Below the pieces are notes generated by a model, which did not search any database, had not been told where the DNA came from, and was given only the letters and a program-made list of their open reading frames with translations. Made by a program: the position numbers and the translations under genes. Shown piece by piece: positions 1-9,945 of a stretch of 64,000 bases of DNA. This DNA comes from Mesorhabditis belari (lineage: Eukaryota > Nematoda > Chromadorea > Rhabditida > Rhabditidae): NCBI GenBank assembly GCA_958450365.1, contig CAUEEP010000921.1, positions 682,001 through 746,000 on the forward strand, read 5' to 3'. The stretch's first letter is position 1, and each line of letters begins with the position of its first letter.

Positions 1-1070
1 TTGGATTGTTCTGAAATTTTGGGAAACTATGTAATCGATGAAGCGTTTTATTTTGAAAAGTATGCAATCACTCAAAAATAGCTCAAAAAATATATTCGCT
101 CATGAATGCTAGAAATCAGGATTTTGAACTCTTACATTAAAATGCCTTCTGAAGATTGGATAAAAAAGTTCTAAAATAAAACATTTTTGAAAAATTCAAA
201 AAGGTCATTTTGTAGATTAAGGATAGGGCTTTTGAATGAAGCAAACCGTTTTTTTGATTGGATAAGCCGTTTTTTCAGAAAACACATTACCAAAAAACGA
301 TCGTTTACAACTCGCCAACCCAATATACTGAATAAAATTGGTTTTGTGCGAGGACCATACCCGCTCCAATCTTTTATCCGGGCGGAGATGCTTCCTCCTC
401 TAATCACAGTCAATTGTCTAATCACAGTCGACATCTGATATCTGATCACAATCGACATTTGATATCTGATCACAATCGACAAACCTTTTCCCAAATTGAC
501 GACAAATCTTTCCCCAATCTGACCAATCAACTTTAATCAACCAAAACAATAATTTTATTCGATTTACAAGAAGTGTATCTCTTTCATATGAATGAAAAAG
601 GGATACAAAATTCTGATTCAAAATTTCAAATTCAAAAACACTTAAATAAAGCAAACAACATTAAAGATATTCAGTAAACGGGCTAAATGCTCTACGCGAA
701 AATTGGCAATACAAAAGGTAATTGATTGTTTAGATCCCAAATTTGAATTTGCTGTCGAATATTCGGCACACTAATAGAAGCCGCCCCCCCCCTTGGAAGA
801 GGAGGGAAAAAATAGTAGCCTCCCGTCTAATAGAAACCCGCCCAAATTTGCATTTATTTTGCTCACAATTTACATCATTTTACTTTTTGCTTTTTGCTCA
901 CAATTTACTTTTTGCATATCTTCTGTACACTTCTTGCTCATTTCATTTTAATATTTTCTTACGTTTCTTTATTTTTTTTTACACTTTTTTGTTGAGAAAT
1001 TGTAAATCATTGAACTTTTCAATGCTTTACAGTTTCTCAATATGTTTCGAACTGTTTTTTTCTTTTTAAG
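1..1070. other. AT-rich non-coding stretch, left edge
   Basis: I see no gene here. Around 409-482 there is a short imperfect repeat of a roughly 24-bp unit built on ATCACAATCGAC and CTGATATCTG. At 768-835 there is a TAATAGAAG-flanked C-rich patch that recurs near 3435-3475 and matches the unit of the minisatellite at 1855. These look like ends of one dispersed repeat family. The short open frames in this stretch have no recognisable domain. Confidence 0.5.
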
Positions 1071-1075
1071 TAGAA

Positions 1076-1712
1076 TGGACAATTTTGACGACGGATTGGA
1101 GGAGTTCCGGTGAAAGCGAGGAACTTCAGCGAGTTCTCTTTCAAGAAGACGATTTGAATGGTGTCTTGGTTTGAAAGCGATGTGGATGCAAATTCGATTG
1201 CAAGCACGGAGTTGAAGAAGAAAACAAAATGGAAAACGATCGGGCATCAAGAGAAACTCGATTTTGTGAAAATGGCTTGATCGACTTCTATTCACTCGGC
1301 TGCAAATTTCTTCAAGATTGATCGACCTTGTTTGCGAGTGGTGACAATCCAAAGCCTCCTTCAATGAACATCTAATTAAGCTGGATTGTGAATGCTTGGA
1401 ATACACTCAACGGGAAACCATCCTAAAACTTTTCAAAATATGTGGAATCAGAATCGCTTCAAATGGAGATGAAAATCACTTGATCCACTGTTTCAAACGG
1501 TTTGATCTCTACAGAAATGCATGCTGAAGGATGGTTGCATGGAAAGCAACGACGATCTTCTAGAACCCTTCGAATCGATAAGATTTCAGGATTCTCGCAA
1601 AGAAAATGATCCAGAAAAAGCCGATAATTTCGTTAACTCCGATGCTTCGATGACTTTGATGTTGATTTTGATTATTTTCAATTTATTTTTGCTAAATGTT
1701 GGTGGTTATTAG
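1076..1712 (+). pseudogene. Frame-broken intronless coding remnant with tail-anchor-like 3' end
   Basis: Read on +, a coding-looking sequence starts with an ATG at 1076 (MDNFDDGLEEF) but hits a stop within 12 codons. Protein-like segments then continue in shifting frames: about 1115-1170, 1175-1280, 1280-1320 and 1390-1520. The last part (1515-1712) is open, acidic, and ends in a hydrophobic C-terminal segment (LMLILIIFNLFLLNV, then Gly-Gly-Tyr and stop) like a tail-anchored membrane protein. An AATAAA lies 33 bp after the stop. Real genes in this window have many short introns, so an intronless, repeatedly frameshifted copy with a poly(A) signal suggests a processed pseudogene. Alternatively, the last exon belongs to a real gene starting at a splice acceptor near 1514 (ctctacag). 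I do not recognise the family. Confidence 0.4.
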
Positions 1713-1744
1713 CACTTGTTTTTAATATTTCTATTGTTTTTTTG

Positions 1745-1750
1745 AATAAA
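1745..1750 (+). promoter_or_regulatory. Poly(A) signal AATAAA
   Basis: A canonical AATAAA lies 33 bp downstream of the stop at 1712, consistent with a 3' end for the coding remnant or final exon upstream. Confidence 0.45.
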
Positions 1751-1854
1751 ATAGAAAGAAAATTAGTTTATTGAACGAATCTCTCTGTCAGTATATTCAA
1801 TTTTGGTAACTTGAAATTTTTCAAAAGAACAGGTGGAAATTAGAAGCCCCTCCC

Positions 1855-2136
1855 CCTTTAATAGAAGTCCCCTTTAATAGAAGTCCCCTTTAATAGAAGT
1901 CCCCTTTAATAGAAGTCTCCTTTAATAGAAGTCCCCTTTAATAGAAGTCCCCTTTAATAGAAGTCCCCTTTAATAGAAGTCCCCTTTAATAGAAGTCCCC
2001 TTTAATAGAAGTCCCCTTTAATAGAAGTCCCCTTTAATAGAAGTCTCCTTTAATAGAAGTCCCCTTTAATAGAAGTCTCCTTTAATAGAAGTCCCCTTTA
2101 ATAGAAGTCCCCTTTAATAGAAGTCTAATAGAAGCA
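1855..2136. repeat. 17-bp minisatellite (TTTAATAGAAGTCCCCT)
   Basis: About 16 near-identical head-to-tail copies of a 17-bp unit. The only common variant is a CC to TC change. Single copies of the same unit in reverse orientation sit inside the mariner derivative at about 3285-3312. A related sequence occurs at 3432-3450. This shows exchange of the unit between neighbouring repeats. Confidence 0.9.
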
Positions 2137-2460
2137 AAGATGTCAATCCGATAGGGAATTTATGCCGAATACTTGTCCGAGCTGTCTACAAGAATCATCG
2201 TCAGTTTCAAGACGTATATTTGTACCTAAGACAGCGTGATGATGCCCGTTTGAGGATTGGCGACTCAATAAGGGAAATCGCAAATCGAGCCGGAGACACC
2301 CGAGACTGGCTGAACAACAACAACATTGCAACTTTGGACTGACCCGCTCGATCTCCTGACGTCAATCCGATAGGGAATTTATGCCGAATACTTGTCCGAG
2401 CTGCCTACAAAAACCATCGTCAGTTTCAAGACGTATATTTATAATTAAAACAGCGATCCG
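2137..2460 (+). mobile_element. Tc1-like transposase fragment, internally duplicated
   Basis: The + strand encodes the conserved stretch around the second catalytic aspartate of Tc1-family DDE transposases: (S)PDVNPIGNLCRIL, compared with the family pattern SPDLNPIEHLW. It occurs once complete (about 2325-2440, preceded by IATLDW.ARSPD) and once truncated (2142-2225), in direct orientation about 219 bp apart. Catalytic-core residues N-terminal and C-terminal to this are missing, and the frame is broken. This is a dead Tc1 relic with a local tandem duplication. Confidence 0.7.
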
Positions 2461-2777
2461 TTTGACCTGAAGCTATGTCGACGTCTTTGCTTTTCAAAAC
2501 CTCATCAATTCAATGCCAGACCGCATTTTTCAAGTAATTAATCGTTCTGGTGCGTGTACAGAATATTAGTTTTGATTTTTAACCTTTGATTGTTAATTGT
2601 GTCGATAAATAAAGATATTTTCATAGTGTGTTTAAGAATTTGAAACGGTTGATTTAGCAAATTTTGAAGCAAAAAGCAAAAAGTTTCTATTTTGAAAATT
2701 TTTACTTTTTACAGTATGCTTATTTTTCGTGTTTTTTAGGTTTTAAGACATGCTCTTTCTAATAGAAAAAGGTACTA

Positions 2778-3362
2778 TTGGGTTGGTGAATTGAAAACTG
2801 CCGGCTATTGTCATATGTGACAGTTTGAGCACTTTCTTCAAAAGAAACCCATTTTGGTGTCAATGGAAAAGTTGTAGAGAATCAAAAATTAAGCTTATAG
2901 CCAAATTTTCAGAACGATTCAAAAACTGGTTTTCAAGAAATGCTAAATTTACGAGTCCGCACAAAGCCTGCAACAAAACTTTCATTTTAAGCGAAACTAC
3001 TAAGCGTATCTTTTTGGAAATTTGGCTATAAGCCTCATTTTTGATTCTCTACAACTTTTCCATTGACACCAAAATGGGTTTCTTTTGAAGAAAGTGCTCA
3101 AATGCTCAAACTGGGCTCTCGACATCTCCAGTCCTCCATTTTTGAGTCTCACACTTGTCTCACACACAAACCAAAATCCTACTACGAAAGAGGAATCCGC
3201 AAATTGCCTGTAAAATGGGCAGAAGTCGTCAATAATAATGGAAATTATTTGAAATGATTTGGTGGTTTTACGTTGAATAAATTAAAGGGGACTTCTATTA
3301 AAGGGGACTACGTTGAATAAATTTTAGTTCAAAGTCCGGCAGTTTTCAATTCACCAACCCAA
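2778..3362 (+). mobile_element. Mariner-derived fold-back element with transposase C-terminus
   Basis: Terminal inverted repeats of about 27 bp (left begins TTGGGTTGGTGAATTGAAAA; right is its complement) are flanked by TA on both sides (2776-2777 and 3363-3364), the mariner/Tc1 target duplication. Near the right end, 3150-3257 encodes the typical C-terminus of a mariner transposase (SYYERGIRKLPVKWAEVV, then NNNGNYLK and a stop). The rest of the transposase is gone. In its place is a second, internal inverted repeat of about 90 bp per arm (about 2823-2910 against 3015-3105). Two units of the 17-bp minisatellite sit at 3285-3312. It is non-autonomous. Confidence 0.8.
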
Positions 3363-3499
3363 TAGTTGTAGCGGTGTTCAAAATGCAAAATTCGCTATTT
3401 TAGAGGGTGCGTTTAAGAATTTGAAACGCACTGTAGAAGTCCCCTCTGATAGGGGAGGAAAAAAATAGTAGCCTCGGGGCTTCAATTACAGTAGTTATG

Positions 3500-3600
3500 G
3501 TCAGTTATTAATTTTAATTAATATTAATATTATTTTAATTAATATTAATATTATTTTAATTAATATTAATATTATTTTAATTAATAATTAATCCCACAAA
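3500..3600. repeat. AT-only tandem repeat (24-bp unit)
   Basis: About four copies of a 24-bp unit made only of A and T (ATTTTAATTAATATTAATATT core), each nearly self-complementary. It could extrude as a cruciform or act as a DNA-unwinding stretch. Confidence 0.8.
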
Positions 3601-4109
3601 CTAATTAAGCTAAAGTTATCACCGAATCATGTCCCACTGGCTTGTCCGTACAGTTTCGATGAGAGAAATCAACAAGGAAATCGCATAAATGACAGCCGAC
3701 CAAAGCAATTTGCTTAAAATGCACCTTTTTTTATAGTTTTCTCTTATCTTTTACTCCTAATTGCTTCAAATGTAAACCATGAATGGCAAAAGACGGATTC
3801 TCAGGGGATAAAACAAAACGTTTCTTTGGTAGGTGTCCGCTAGAAATTGACACAAAAAATGTCAAAAATATCAAGAGAATCATAAAGAGTTCAACTGGTT
3901 TACTCCGTTTTCGAAAATGACTATTCATGTTCAAAAACAATATCATTTCTTTCTTTGACATAAAGCTTTACCCTAGAAAAACGTTAATACATTGTTATCA
4001 AAGAAAACTGTCCATGTTTAGCCACTGGCTTAACGTTGAGACGAAGAGAAAATGATTACCCACAAGAACATCAGAGAACATCAAACTCACAAATTACTAG
4101 GGAACGTTG
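3601..4109. other. Non-coding stretch between transposon relics
   Basis: No supported gene. A short - strand open frame (3731-3961) has one hydrophobic segment but no splice or family evidence, so I do not annotate it. Confidence 0.4.
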
Positions 4110-4113
4110 TTAA

Positions 4114-4824
4114 CCCATTCGAAACTTCTGCAGCGAATAATCGCTGCAGCAAAAACTCAGGAACGGACCGCTGCAGCGATTATTCGCTGCAGAGCTAATT
4201 GAGCTATTTTCATTCAATTAATTGGTTTTTTTTTTTGCTGTTTTTCAGCATTACATGTATATTCCAATTGTAACAGATCTAGATGTGTCATATTTACCCG
4301 GAATCAATGCAGCCTCTGGTTTTGCATTGAAATGTTCCATAATAGCTCTAATCTTATAAAGCCGATCTCCTGCAGAATCCAGTTTATTATCACAAAAGCA
4401 CAGGTTTCGAAGAATAGATGCAAATTTTGCTCTTGACATAATGTGGGACATGTGGGAAAATCCTCCTAATCCAGGCCTGCTACTCCAGTAGTCACGAATC
4501 CTCGGTAATTTGACGATTCCCATTTGAAGCCAGGAAGAGCTTGAAAGATTTTGCATCGAAATCCTGCCAGTTTGTTTTCCTTTTTCCATGTTTATTAGAT
4601 TCGCCTACTAAAATATTGTCGTCGATAAAATAAGAACAATAATCGATAGGATCTTGAAAAGTACTGAAGTCAAATCCAAATCGTTCTTCATCAAAAATAA
4701 ATGGTGTAGGAGACTCTCTTACATCTTTCCAACCATAAATAAACTGCTTCGGAGTCAAAAATGTCAAAAAAAGGGCTTGGTCCGTAGACGAAAAAAAAGA
4801 AAAAACGCTGCGGTTTCGAATGGG
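4114..4824 (-). mobile_element. piggyBac-type element, internally deleted
   Basis: The element is bounded by perfect TTAA duplications (4110-4113 and 4825-4828), the piggyBac target. Terminal inverted repeats begin CCCATTCGAAAC and continue to CAGCG with a small difference. Next to the left end, 4130-4195 forms a subterminal hairpin (GCAGCGATTATTCGCTGCAG and its partner). On the - strand, 4767 down to 4251 encodes the N-terminal part of a piggyBac-like transposase (MGIVKLPRIRDYWSSR and DRLYKIRAIMEHFN are family motifs). It has a frameshift near 4530, and the catalytic DDD region is missing. At 711 bp it cannot be autonomous. Confidence 0.85.
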
Positions 4825-4947
4825 TTAAATCAAGTTTGTGTTTTCACATAAGCCCTGACTCATCTGATAGAGTTTTCATCGGGGATTCTGAAATTGCTGT
4901 TAGTTTCTGTAACGTTTCTATAACGTGAGATATTTGGCTTTATATTA

Positions 4948-5910
4948 TTAGGGTGAACCAAAAGTTTTCTATTTTTTTTATTAAAACTTTCAACATAAAT
5001 AAAACAACAATGAACGAACTCTAAGTTTTCAAATAAAGACCATTCGAATCTATGACTTGAAGCCATCTATCGGCAAGTTGGTCGATCCCGCGGCGGCACC
5101 ACTCCTTGTTCTTAGAGCCAGAGACAAAGGAGCCAGAGACAAAGGAGCCAGAGACAAAGGAGCCAGAGACAAAGGAGCCAGAGACAAAGGAGCCAGAGAC
5201 AAAGGAGCCAGAGACAAAGGAGCCAGAGACAAAGGAGCCAGAGACAAAGGAGCCAGAGACAAAGGAGCCAGAGACAAAGGAGCCAGAGACAAAGGAGCCA
5301 GAGACAAAGGAGCCAGAGACAAAGGAGCCAGAGACAAAGGAGCCAGAGACAAAGGAGCCAGAGACAAAGGAGCCAGAGACAAAGGAGCCAGAGACAAAGG
5401 AGCCAGAGACAAAGGAGCCAGAGACAAAGGAGCCAGAGACAAAGGAGCCAGAGACAAAGGAGCCAGAGACAAAGGAGCCAGAGACAAAGGAGCCAGAGAC
5501 AAAGGAGCCAGAGACAAAGGAGCCAGAGACAAAGGAGCCAGAGACAAAGGAGCCAGAGACAAAGGAGCCAGAGACAAAGGAGCCAGAGACAAAGGAGCCA
5601 GAGACAAAGGAGCCAGAGACAAAGGAGCCAGAGACAAAGGAGCCAGAGACAAAGGAGCCAGAGACAAAGGAGCCAGAGACAAAGGAGCCAGAGACAAAGG
5701 AGCCAGAGACAAAGGAGCCAGAGACAAAGGAGCCAGAGACAAACAGTTCCCTAATAAATTCCCTAGTAACAGTTCCCAGGAGGGGGTTCAAAAAATAGTA
5801 GTGCGCACTACTATTAGAGAGGATACCGTATATAAAACGAATTCATTAGCTTTAAAAAATTGTTCAAACTTAAAGAGCAAAAAAAATAGAAAACTTTTGG
5901 TTCACCCTAA
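4948..5910 (-). mobile_element. Mariner derivative carrying a large minisatellite
   Basis: TIRs start TTAGGGTGAACCAAAAGTTT at both ends and are flanked by TA (4946-4947 and 5911-5912). Just inside the left end, the - strand encodes a mariner transposase C-terminus (EWCRRGIDQLADRWLQVIDS, then NGLYLK). The rest of the coding region is replaced by the 15-bp tandem array at 5116-5743. At 5795-5835 there is a short palindrome (TAGTAGTGCGCACTACTATT) related to the ends of the repeat pair at 38.8 and 44.46 kb. Its TIR shares its first 8 bases (TTAGGGTG) with the mariner at 29836, so both belong to related lineages. Confidence 0.85.
5116..5743. repeat. 15-bp minisatellite, about 42 copies (AGCCAGAGACAAAGG)
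   Basis: About 42 essentially identical head-to-tail copies. Because 15 is a multiple of 3 and the unit lacks stops in most frames, long open frames appear on both strands. They are artefacts of the repeat. The lack of divergence between units implies recent expansion or continuous homogenisation. Confidence 0.98.
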
Positions 5911-5912
5911 TA

Positions 5913-6533
5913 TTTGGCTCAAAATTTGGCTTTTTTTTGGCTGGATTACAAGCTTTGCTCATCACTTCTCAAATGTGCTCGAATAGCCTATGTCATTTCA
6001 ATCGTTTCATTGAGTCAACATCAACTTTCAATCTTTGATGACATCACATTCGATTTCGTTTTTTTTTTTTGACATGAATCTTCATAAAAAAACTTATAAA
6101 CTTTGTTACCTTTTCGATACATAATCCATGAGATCTTAAATAGTGTTTTATATTTGAAAATTTCTTAAACTCATCAATGTGCCCTGGAGAGCGATTGCTG
6201 TGTCATTGTATGGAGCCTGTACCAAAAGCTTCTTGTTCTAGCACGAATTGATGTGAATTTAGACCAAGACTCTCGGCCTTTTGCACTTTATTTTACAAAA
6301 TTCGTTTAACAAACCACGATTTATCAGTTATTTGTTATTGATAAACGCAAATTTCAACAAAAATTTCTTGATCTCTTTTCTGCTTCTCAAATGGAGAGTA
6401 ATGTTGGCTTTCCAATTTCTAAAGTAATCTTTCCAATCACCTTGTTGCCATGTTGACCTTGTTTACAAAGTATTTTCGAGTTAGAGATGATTTTCTAAAA
6501 ATTAACCAAAAATTTTCAAAAAAAGAAAAAGCT
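5913..6533. other. Non-coding stretch
   Basis: AT-rich sequence with no supported gene, repeat or RNA gene apart from homopolymer T runs at about 6060. Confidence 0.4.
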
Positions 6534-6690
6534 AGGTTCCACCGAGATTCGAACTCGGGTCGCAGGATTCAAAGTCCTGAGTGCTAACCGCTACACCATG
6601 GAACCACGTTTCGCTCCGTCTTTTTAGAGTGTTTTCATGGTTTGGGGGTTTCCCGTGGCTCTTCAGATGTTTTTCAAATTCCAGGAAGGA
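6500..6690. repeat. Duplicated segment around tRNA-Gln (copy 1; copy 2 at about 7425-7630)
   Basis: Both copies have the tRNA, then a GTTTCG..GTTTTTAGAGT..TTTT stretch, a 'TGGTTTGG(A/G)GG' stretch and 'AAATTCCAGGAAGGATTCAAAATCCAAT'-like sequence in the same order. Divergence is concentrated outside the tRNA, as expected for purifying selection on the RNA gene. Confidence 0.75.
6534..6605 (-). tRNA. tRNA-Gln (anticodon TTG)
   Basis: A 72-nt cloverleaf on the - strand: acceptor GGTTCCA pairing with the 3' TGGAACC and discriminator T; D-arm TGTAGCGGTTAGCA; anticodon arm CAGGA-CTTTGAA-TCCTG giving anticodon TTG; T-arm CCGAGTTCGAATCTCGG. No intron. It has good internal A and B boxes. It is identical to the copy at 7458-7529, and both are embedded in a duplicated segment (see 6500-6690). 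Confidence 0.95.
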
Positions 6691-6941
6691 TTCAAAATCC
6701 AATCAAAATACAACATTGACATTGATATGCAAATTTGGGAACGGTTTTAAATGCAAATTCGGTGCAATGCATCGGCACGTTTGTCATGCTTTCTTTGCGT
6801 GAACTTTTAGCTTCTGATGATTCTCAACTTTTAAGGGTTTTCAGGTACTCGATCTCGCAAGGGAACGGTCCAAACGGAAGGTATGGGATTTTGATGGCAA
6901 GAAGATGCAGACGCCATTCGGTAAATACTGTACAGTCTAAG

Positions 6942-7060
6942 GCCGGCACCCCAATAGTCCAATGACTCGGCCGACGCCAAGCTATATAAAACGGCACTCT
7001 ATATAACGGAAACATTTTTTGGTCCTTTCCATTCCGTTATAGAGAGAGTCAACTGTATTT
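6942..7060. repeat. Short hairpin repeat with pogo-like ends
   Basis: The sequence runs from TACAGTCTAAG to GAGAGAGTCAACTGTA, with 'TATATAACGG' and 'CCGTTATAGAG' facing each other. TA plus CAGTTGACTC-type ends resemble pogo/Tigger terminal repeats. The inverted repeat is imperfect, so the class is tentative. Confidence 0.35.
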
Positions 7061-7127
7061 CGTTTTTCCTAAGAAGGCTGCATTCTTGAGAAGATAAATT
7101 TTTAGATAAATCCCAAGAAGCAAAAAT

Positions 7128-7270
7128 GCTCAAACAGGATTCGAATCTTCGACCCCGAGATCCGCTCTACCGACTACACTAGAGAGGCACGTCGAGAGCA
7201 AACCCGAGAGCGAACCGAACCCGAATTGAACTCTGCACCGGCGCACTACCCACTAGGCCATTGGGCCACG
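7128..7270 (-). pseudogene. Two adjacent tRNA-like remnants
   Basis: On -, about 7192-7128 has a D-arm-like TAGTGTAGTCGGTAGAGC and a T-arm-like GATTCGAATCC. About 7270-7219 has GGCCTAGTGGGTAGTGC and GAGTTCAATTC. Neither closes a convincing acceptor stem, and the second lacks a full anticodon arm. They are probably decayed tRNA genes or tRNA-derived repeats. Confidence 0.45.
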
Positions 7271-7457
7271 TTTGACCGAGCGGGATAAAGAGCTCTTAGT
7301 CCCCAGGAGCCATTTTTCGAGTGCTCAAATTTTAAACGCGTTTTCTCACGTTTTTCTCAAAGCGTTTTTTACAAAACTCAAAGTAGAGACAAATTTTGAT
7401 TTTGAGTAATGATTGTCCAATGCTGAAATGAAAATTTTCAAAAAAAAGGAAAAAGAT

Positions 7458-7529
7458 AGGTTCCACCGAGATTCGAACTCGGGTCGCAGGATTCAAAGTC
7501 CTGAGTGCTAACCGCTACACCATGGAACC
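7458..7529 (-). tRNA. tRNA-Gln (anticodon TTG), second copy
   Basis: Identical in sequence to the tRNA at 6534-6605, with the same strand and structure. About 20 bp upstream and 100 bp downstream (on +) are also similar between the copies, so the pair arose by segmental duplication. Confidence 0.95.
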
Positions 7530-7879
7530 ACGTTTCGAGGCAGCTATTTAGAGTCTTTTGAAGGTTTGGAGGCTTTCGGAGGCTCTTTAGATGTTTTTTT
7601 TAAATTCCAGGAAGGATTCAAAATCCAATGAAAAAGAAAAATTAATGAATTTTAAAATTCGATTTTAAAATGCCACCAAGTTTGATTTGCCACTTGGCGG
7701 GGTAAAGATTCACTAGTAATCCATAGCTTTCTTGTGTATCTTTTTCCCGTTTATAACCCGTTTTATCACTAGTAACCCATTTAAATGCTAATTTCGTTAT
7801 GCTTAATGCAAATAAATGGCGAGGAAAGCTCCAAATGTACCGTAAGATCAGTACATGACTTTTGATTTGCCACCAGGTT

Positions 7880-7925
7880 TGTTTGCAACCAAAAAAATCG
7901 AATTGTTTGTTTGTTTGTTTGTTTC
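7880..7925. repeat. (GTTT)n microsatellite
   Basis: About five tandem GTTT units (TTGTTTGTTTGTTTGTTT) within otherwise unremarkable sequence. Confidence 0.8.
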
Positions 7926-7944
7926 AGGATTTTTCCGGCTAAGA

Positions 7945-8180
7945 TCTGGCTGTGAAATGATCGACTTGAACTGCAGTTGCATAGACCCGAAAGATATGTA
8001 TCTTTATTTACAGTAGTACGATAAGACGAATAGATTACAAATGAGTGAAAGGGGAAGGGGGGACTCCATGTGAGCCTCCTAGGCAATCCCAGCTTGTCCT
8101 CCTAGGCAACCCCAAGGACCGCCCCCTGTGAAATGACCGATCTGTACTGCAGTTGCATAGACCCGGAAGATATGTAGGCC
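7945..8180. repeat. Direct duplication flanking the CTCCTTCTAG array
   Basis: A segment containing ACTGCAGTTGCATAGACCC and the following AGATATGTA occurs twice (about 7953-8000 and 8126-8176). The phrase 'CCTAGGCAACCCCAAGGACC' occurs at 8100-8121 and again at 8451-8472. The minisatellite therefore lies inside a larger duplicated unit. Confidence 0.75.
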
Positions 8181-8455
8181 TCCTAGGTCCTTCTAGCTCC
8201 TCCTAGGTCCTTCTAGCTCCTTCTAGCTCCTTCTAGCTCCTTCTAGCTCCTTCTAGCTCCTTCTAGCTCCTCCTAAGTCCTTCTAGCTCCTCCTAGGTCC
8301 TTCTAGCTCCTCCTAGGTCCTTCTAGGTCCTCCTAGGTCCTCCTAGGTCCTTCTAGCTCCTCCTAGGTCCTTCTAGGTCCTCCCAGGCCCTTCTAGGTCC
8401 TCCTAGGTCCTCCTAGATCCTTCTAGCTCCTCCTAGGTCCTTCTAGGTCCTCCTA
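8179..8455. repeat. 10-bp minisatellite (CTCCTTCTAG / GTCCTCCTAG variants)
   Basis: About 28 copies of a 10-bp unit with two alternating variants (AGCTCCTTCT and AGGTCCTCCT). Every unit contains CTAG or CCTAGG. Confidence 0.95.
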
Positions 8456-8579
8456 GGCAACCCCAAGGACCGCCCCTTCTCAGCGATGAACGGGATAAGC
8501 ACAGCGGAGAACATAAGAATAGACAAATCATTCAAGAATAACATTAGTAACTAAAATATCAGTTTGACTTGGAGCTGAC

Positions 8580-8662
8580 AAATACTAAAAAACTTTTGCG
8601 ACTACGCGGCTGTACGAGAGTGGGATACAACAGTTTACAGGGATATTACAGTATTTACGGGA
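8580..8662. repeat. Fragment of the 50-kb fold-back MITE family
   Basis: AACTTTTGCGACTACGCGGC, followed by TGTACGAG and further on ACAGTATTTACGG, also occurs inside the element at 49977-50453, and the end motif occurs at 17558-17832. This is a solo or truncated copy. Confidence 0.65.
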
Positions 8663-9760
8663 TGCTATTTTCAATCAATCTATTAACAACCATATTTCTT
8701 ATGCAATAAAAACTGTTTTTTTTTTCGTGAACATTGCGAAGAAAGAGTTCAATGGTAAACACACAGACAAAACTTTGATTCTCGTGCTCTTTGCTGATAA
8801 GAAGAATTGGGGTGAACGGGTCCATTTTCATTGTTCTCCTTTTATCGAAAGTTTCTGAACCTTCTCGGAAAGAGCTCGATATTTCGCCCGATGACCGAAA
8901 GTTTAAAGGCTCGTGTGAAGAGGTAACTTTTGGTGCTAAAAGCTTACTTTTCCTTATCTACTTATCAGCTAGGTTGGAAAGAAAGTTCTTCAGCTTCATA
9001 GTGTTAGTGATTAAAGTTATTAAAGACTTCATTACAGAGAAGCCGTATTTCAAAAAATCATTTTTTAAGTGTCACCTTAAATGTCATTCTTGGCACTAAG
9101 TGTTTTTGCTAAAAAAGATGATTCTGAAAAGTTCAAGCATTAGATCAAATTTGCCATTTAATCACAAATTTTCCCTATTTTAAGTACTTGATTTTAGGCT
9201 TTAAATGGAACCCATTGCCTATTAATTAACCCATTAAAAACTTGTTTAAAGGCTGGTCACTCAAAAACCACCTTCAGCTGAAGTGATCAAGCCACTTCAG
9301 CTGAAGAAATCTGATTTATTTACCTGAAGCCCACTCTGTTTCTTTTTCTTAAAAACTTTTTGAAATATAGTAAATTTTATCAAAAAAGCTGGAAACAATT
9401 CATGGCTTGATTTTTGAGAAATCACCGTGCAAACTTTTTCCGAGAATTTTCTTTCCAACCTACTTGCTTTAAAGCGTAAGCCTTAAATTATCAGGACTTA
9501 GGCTTTTTTGGAACAAAAACTAGGGTATTTTCAAATCTTTGCCCCACCAACGAAAACAGGATAAATATAAATTTCCCCCAGCATGTCTCTAGCTTGGTAA
9601 AGATACGGGAAAATATAGTATAAACTTTATTAGATTTATGTTCATTGATTCTAGCTTAAATCTATTCAAAACTATCTTAAAACTAGGATAAAATATGCTA
9701 AAATTCAACGATGAAATAAGATGTTAAAGATCAATTTTCATATTTGTTAGCTTTTGTTTA
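8663..9760. other. Non-coding stretch
   Basis: AT-rich and apparently gene-free. A small hairpin around 9265-9305 is made of two CTTCAGCTGAAG palindromes. No coding sequence with splice support was found. Confidence 0.4.
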
Positions 9761-9799
9761 TTTGTTGGCTGAGCAAAGATGCGAAAGTACCAAAAAAAA

Positions 9800-9945
9800 T
9801 TATCAAAGTTCGATAAAACGAACTGCAAGGGATCGGTCGAAAAGTTCGTTATATCGAAGTGTACGTTATATCGAAATTTGTTATATAGAAACAAATAACC
9901 ATTGATTTTTCTTGACCAATTCGCTATATAGAAGTTTCTACAACA
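9800..9945. repeat. Repeat of GTTATATCGAA units (related to 13190-13335)
   Basis: Several spaced copies of 'TTCGTTATATCGAAG' and 'GTACGTTATATCGAA'. A second cluster at 13190-13335 contains the same phrases. Each unit is itself partly palindromic (TTCGATATAACGAA). A terminal piece of a dispersed element is likely. Confidence 0.6.

Noticed and set aside
3731..3961. Single-exon protein with one hydrophobic segment on -
   Set aside because: No homology, no poly(A) or splice context; composition is typical of the surrounding AT-rich DNA.
5021..5986. Long open frames on both strands (FVSGS, LAPLS, ARDKG, PETKE repeats)
   Set aside because: They are translations of the 15-bp minisatellite inside the mariner relic. 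All phases are open simultaneously and no start or splice context supports them. Only the short transposase C-terminus next to the left TIR is meaningful.
8179..8455. CRISPR array
   Set aside because: Units are contiguous with no spacers, and the window is eukaryotic. The same applies to all other tandem arrays here.
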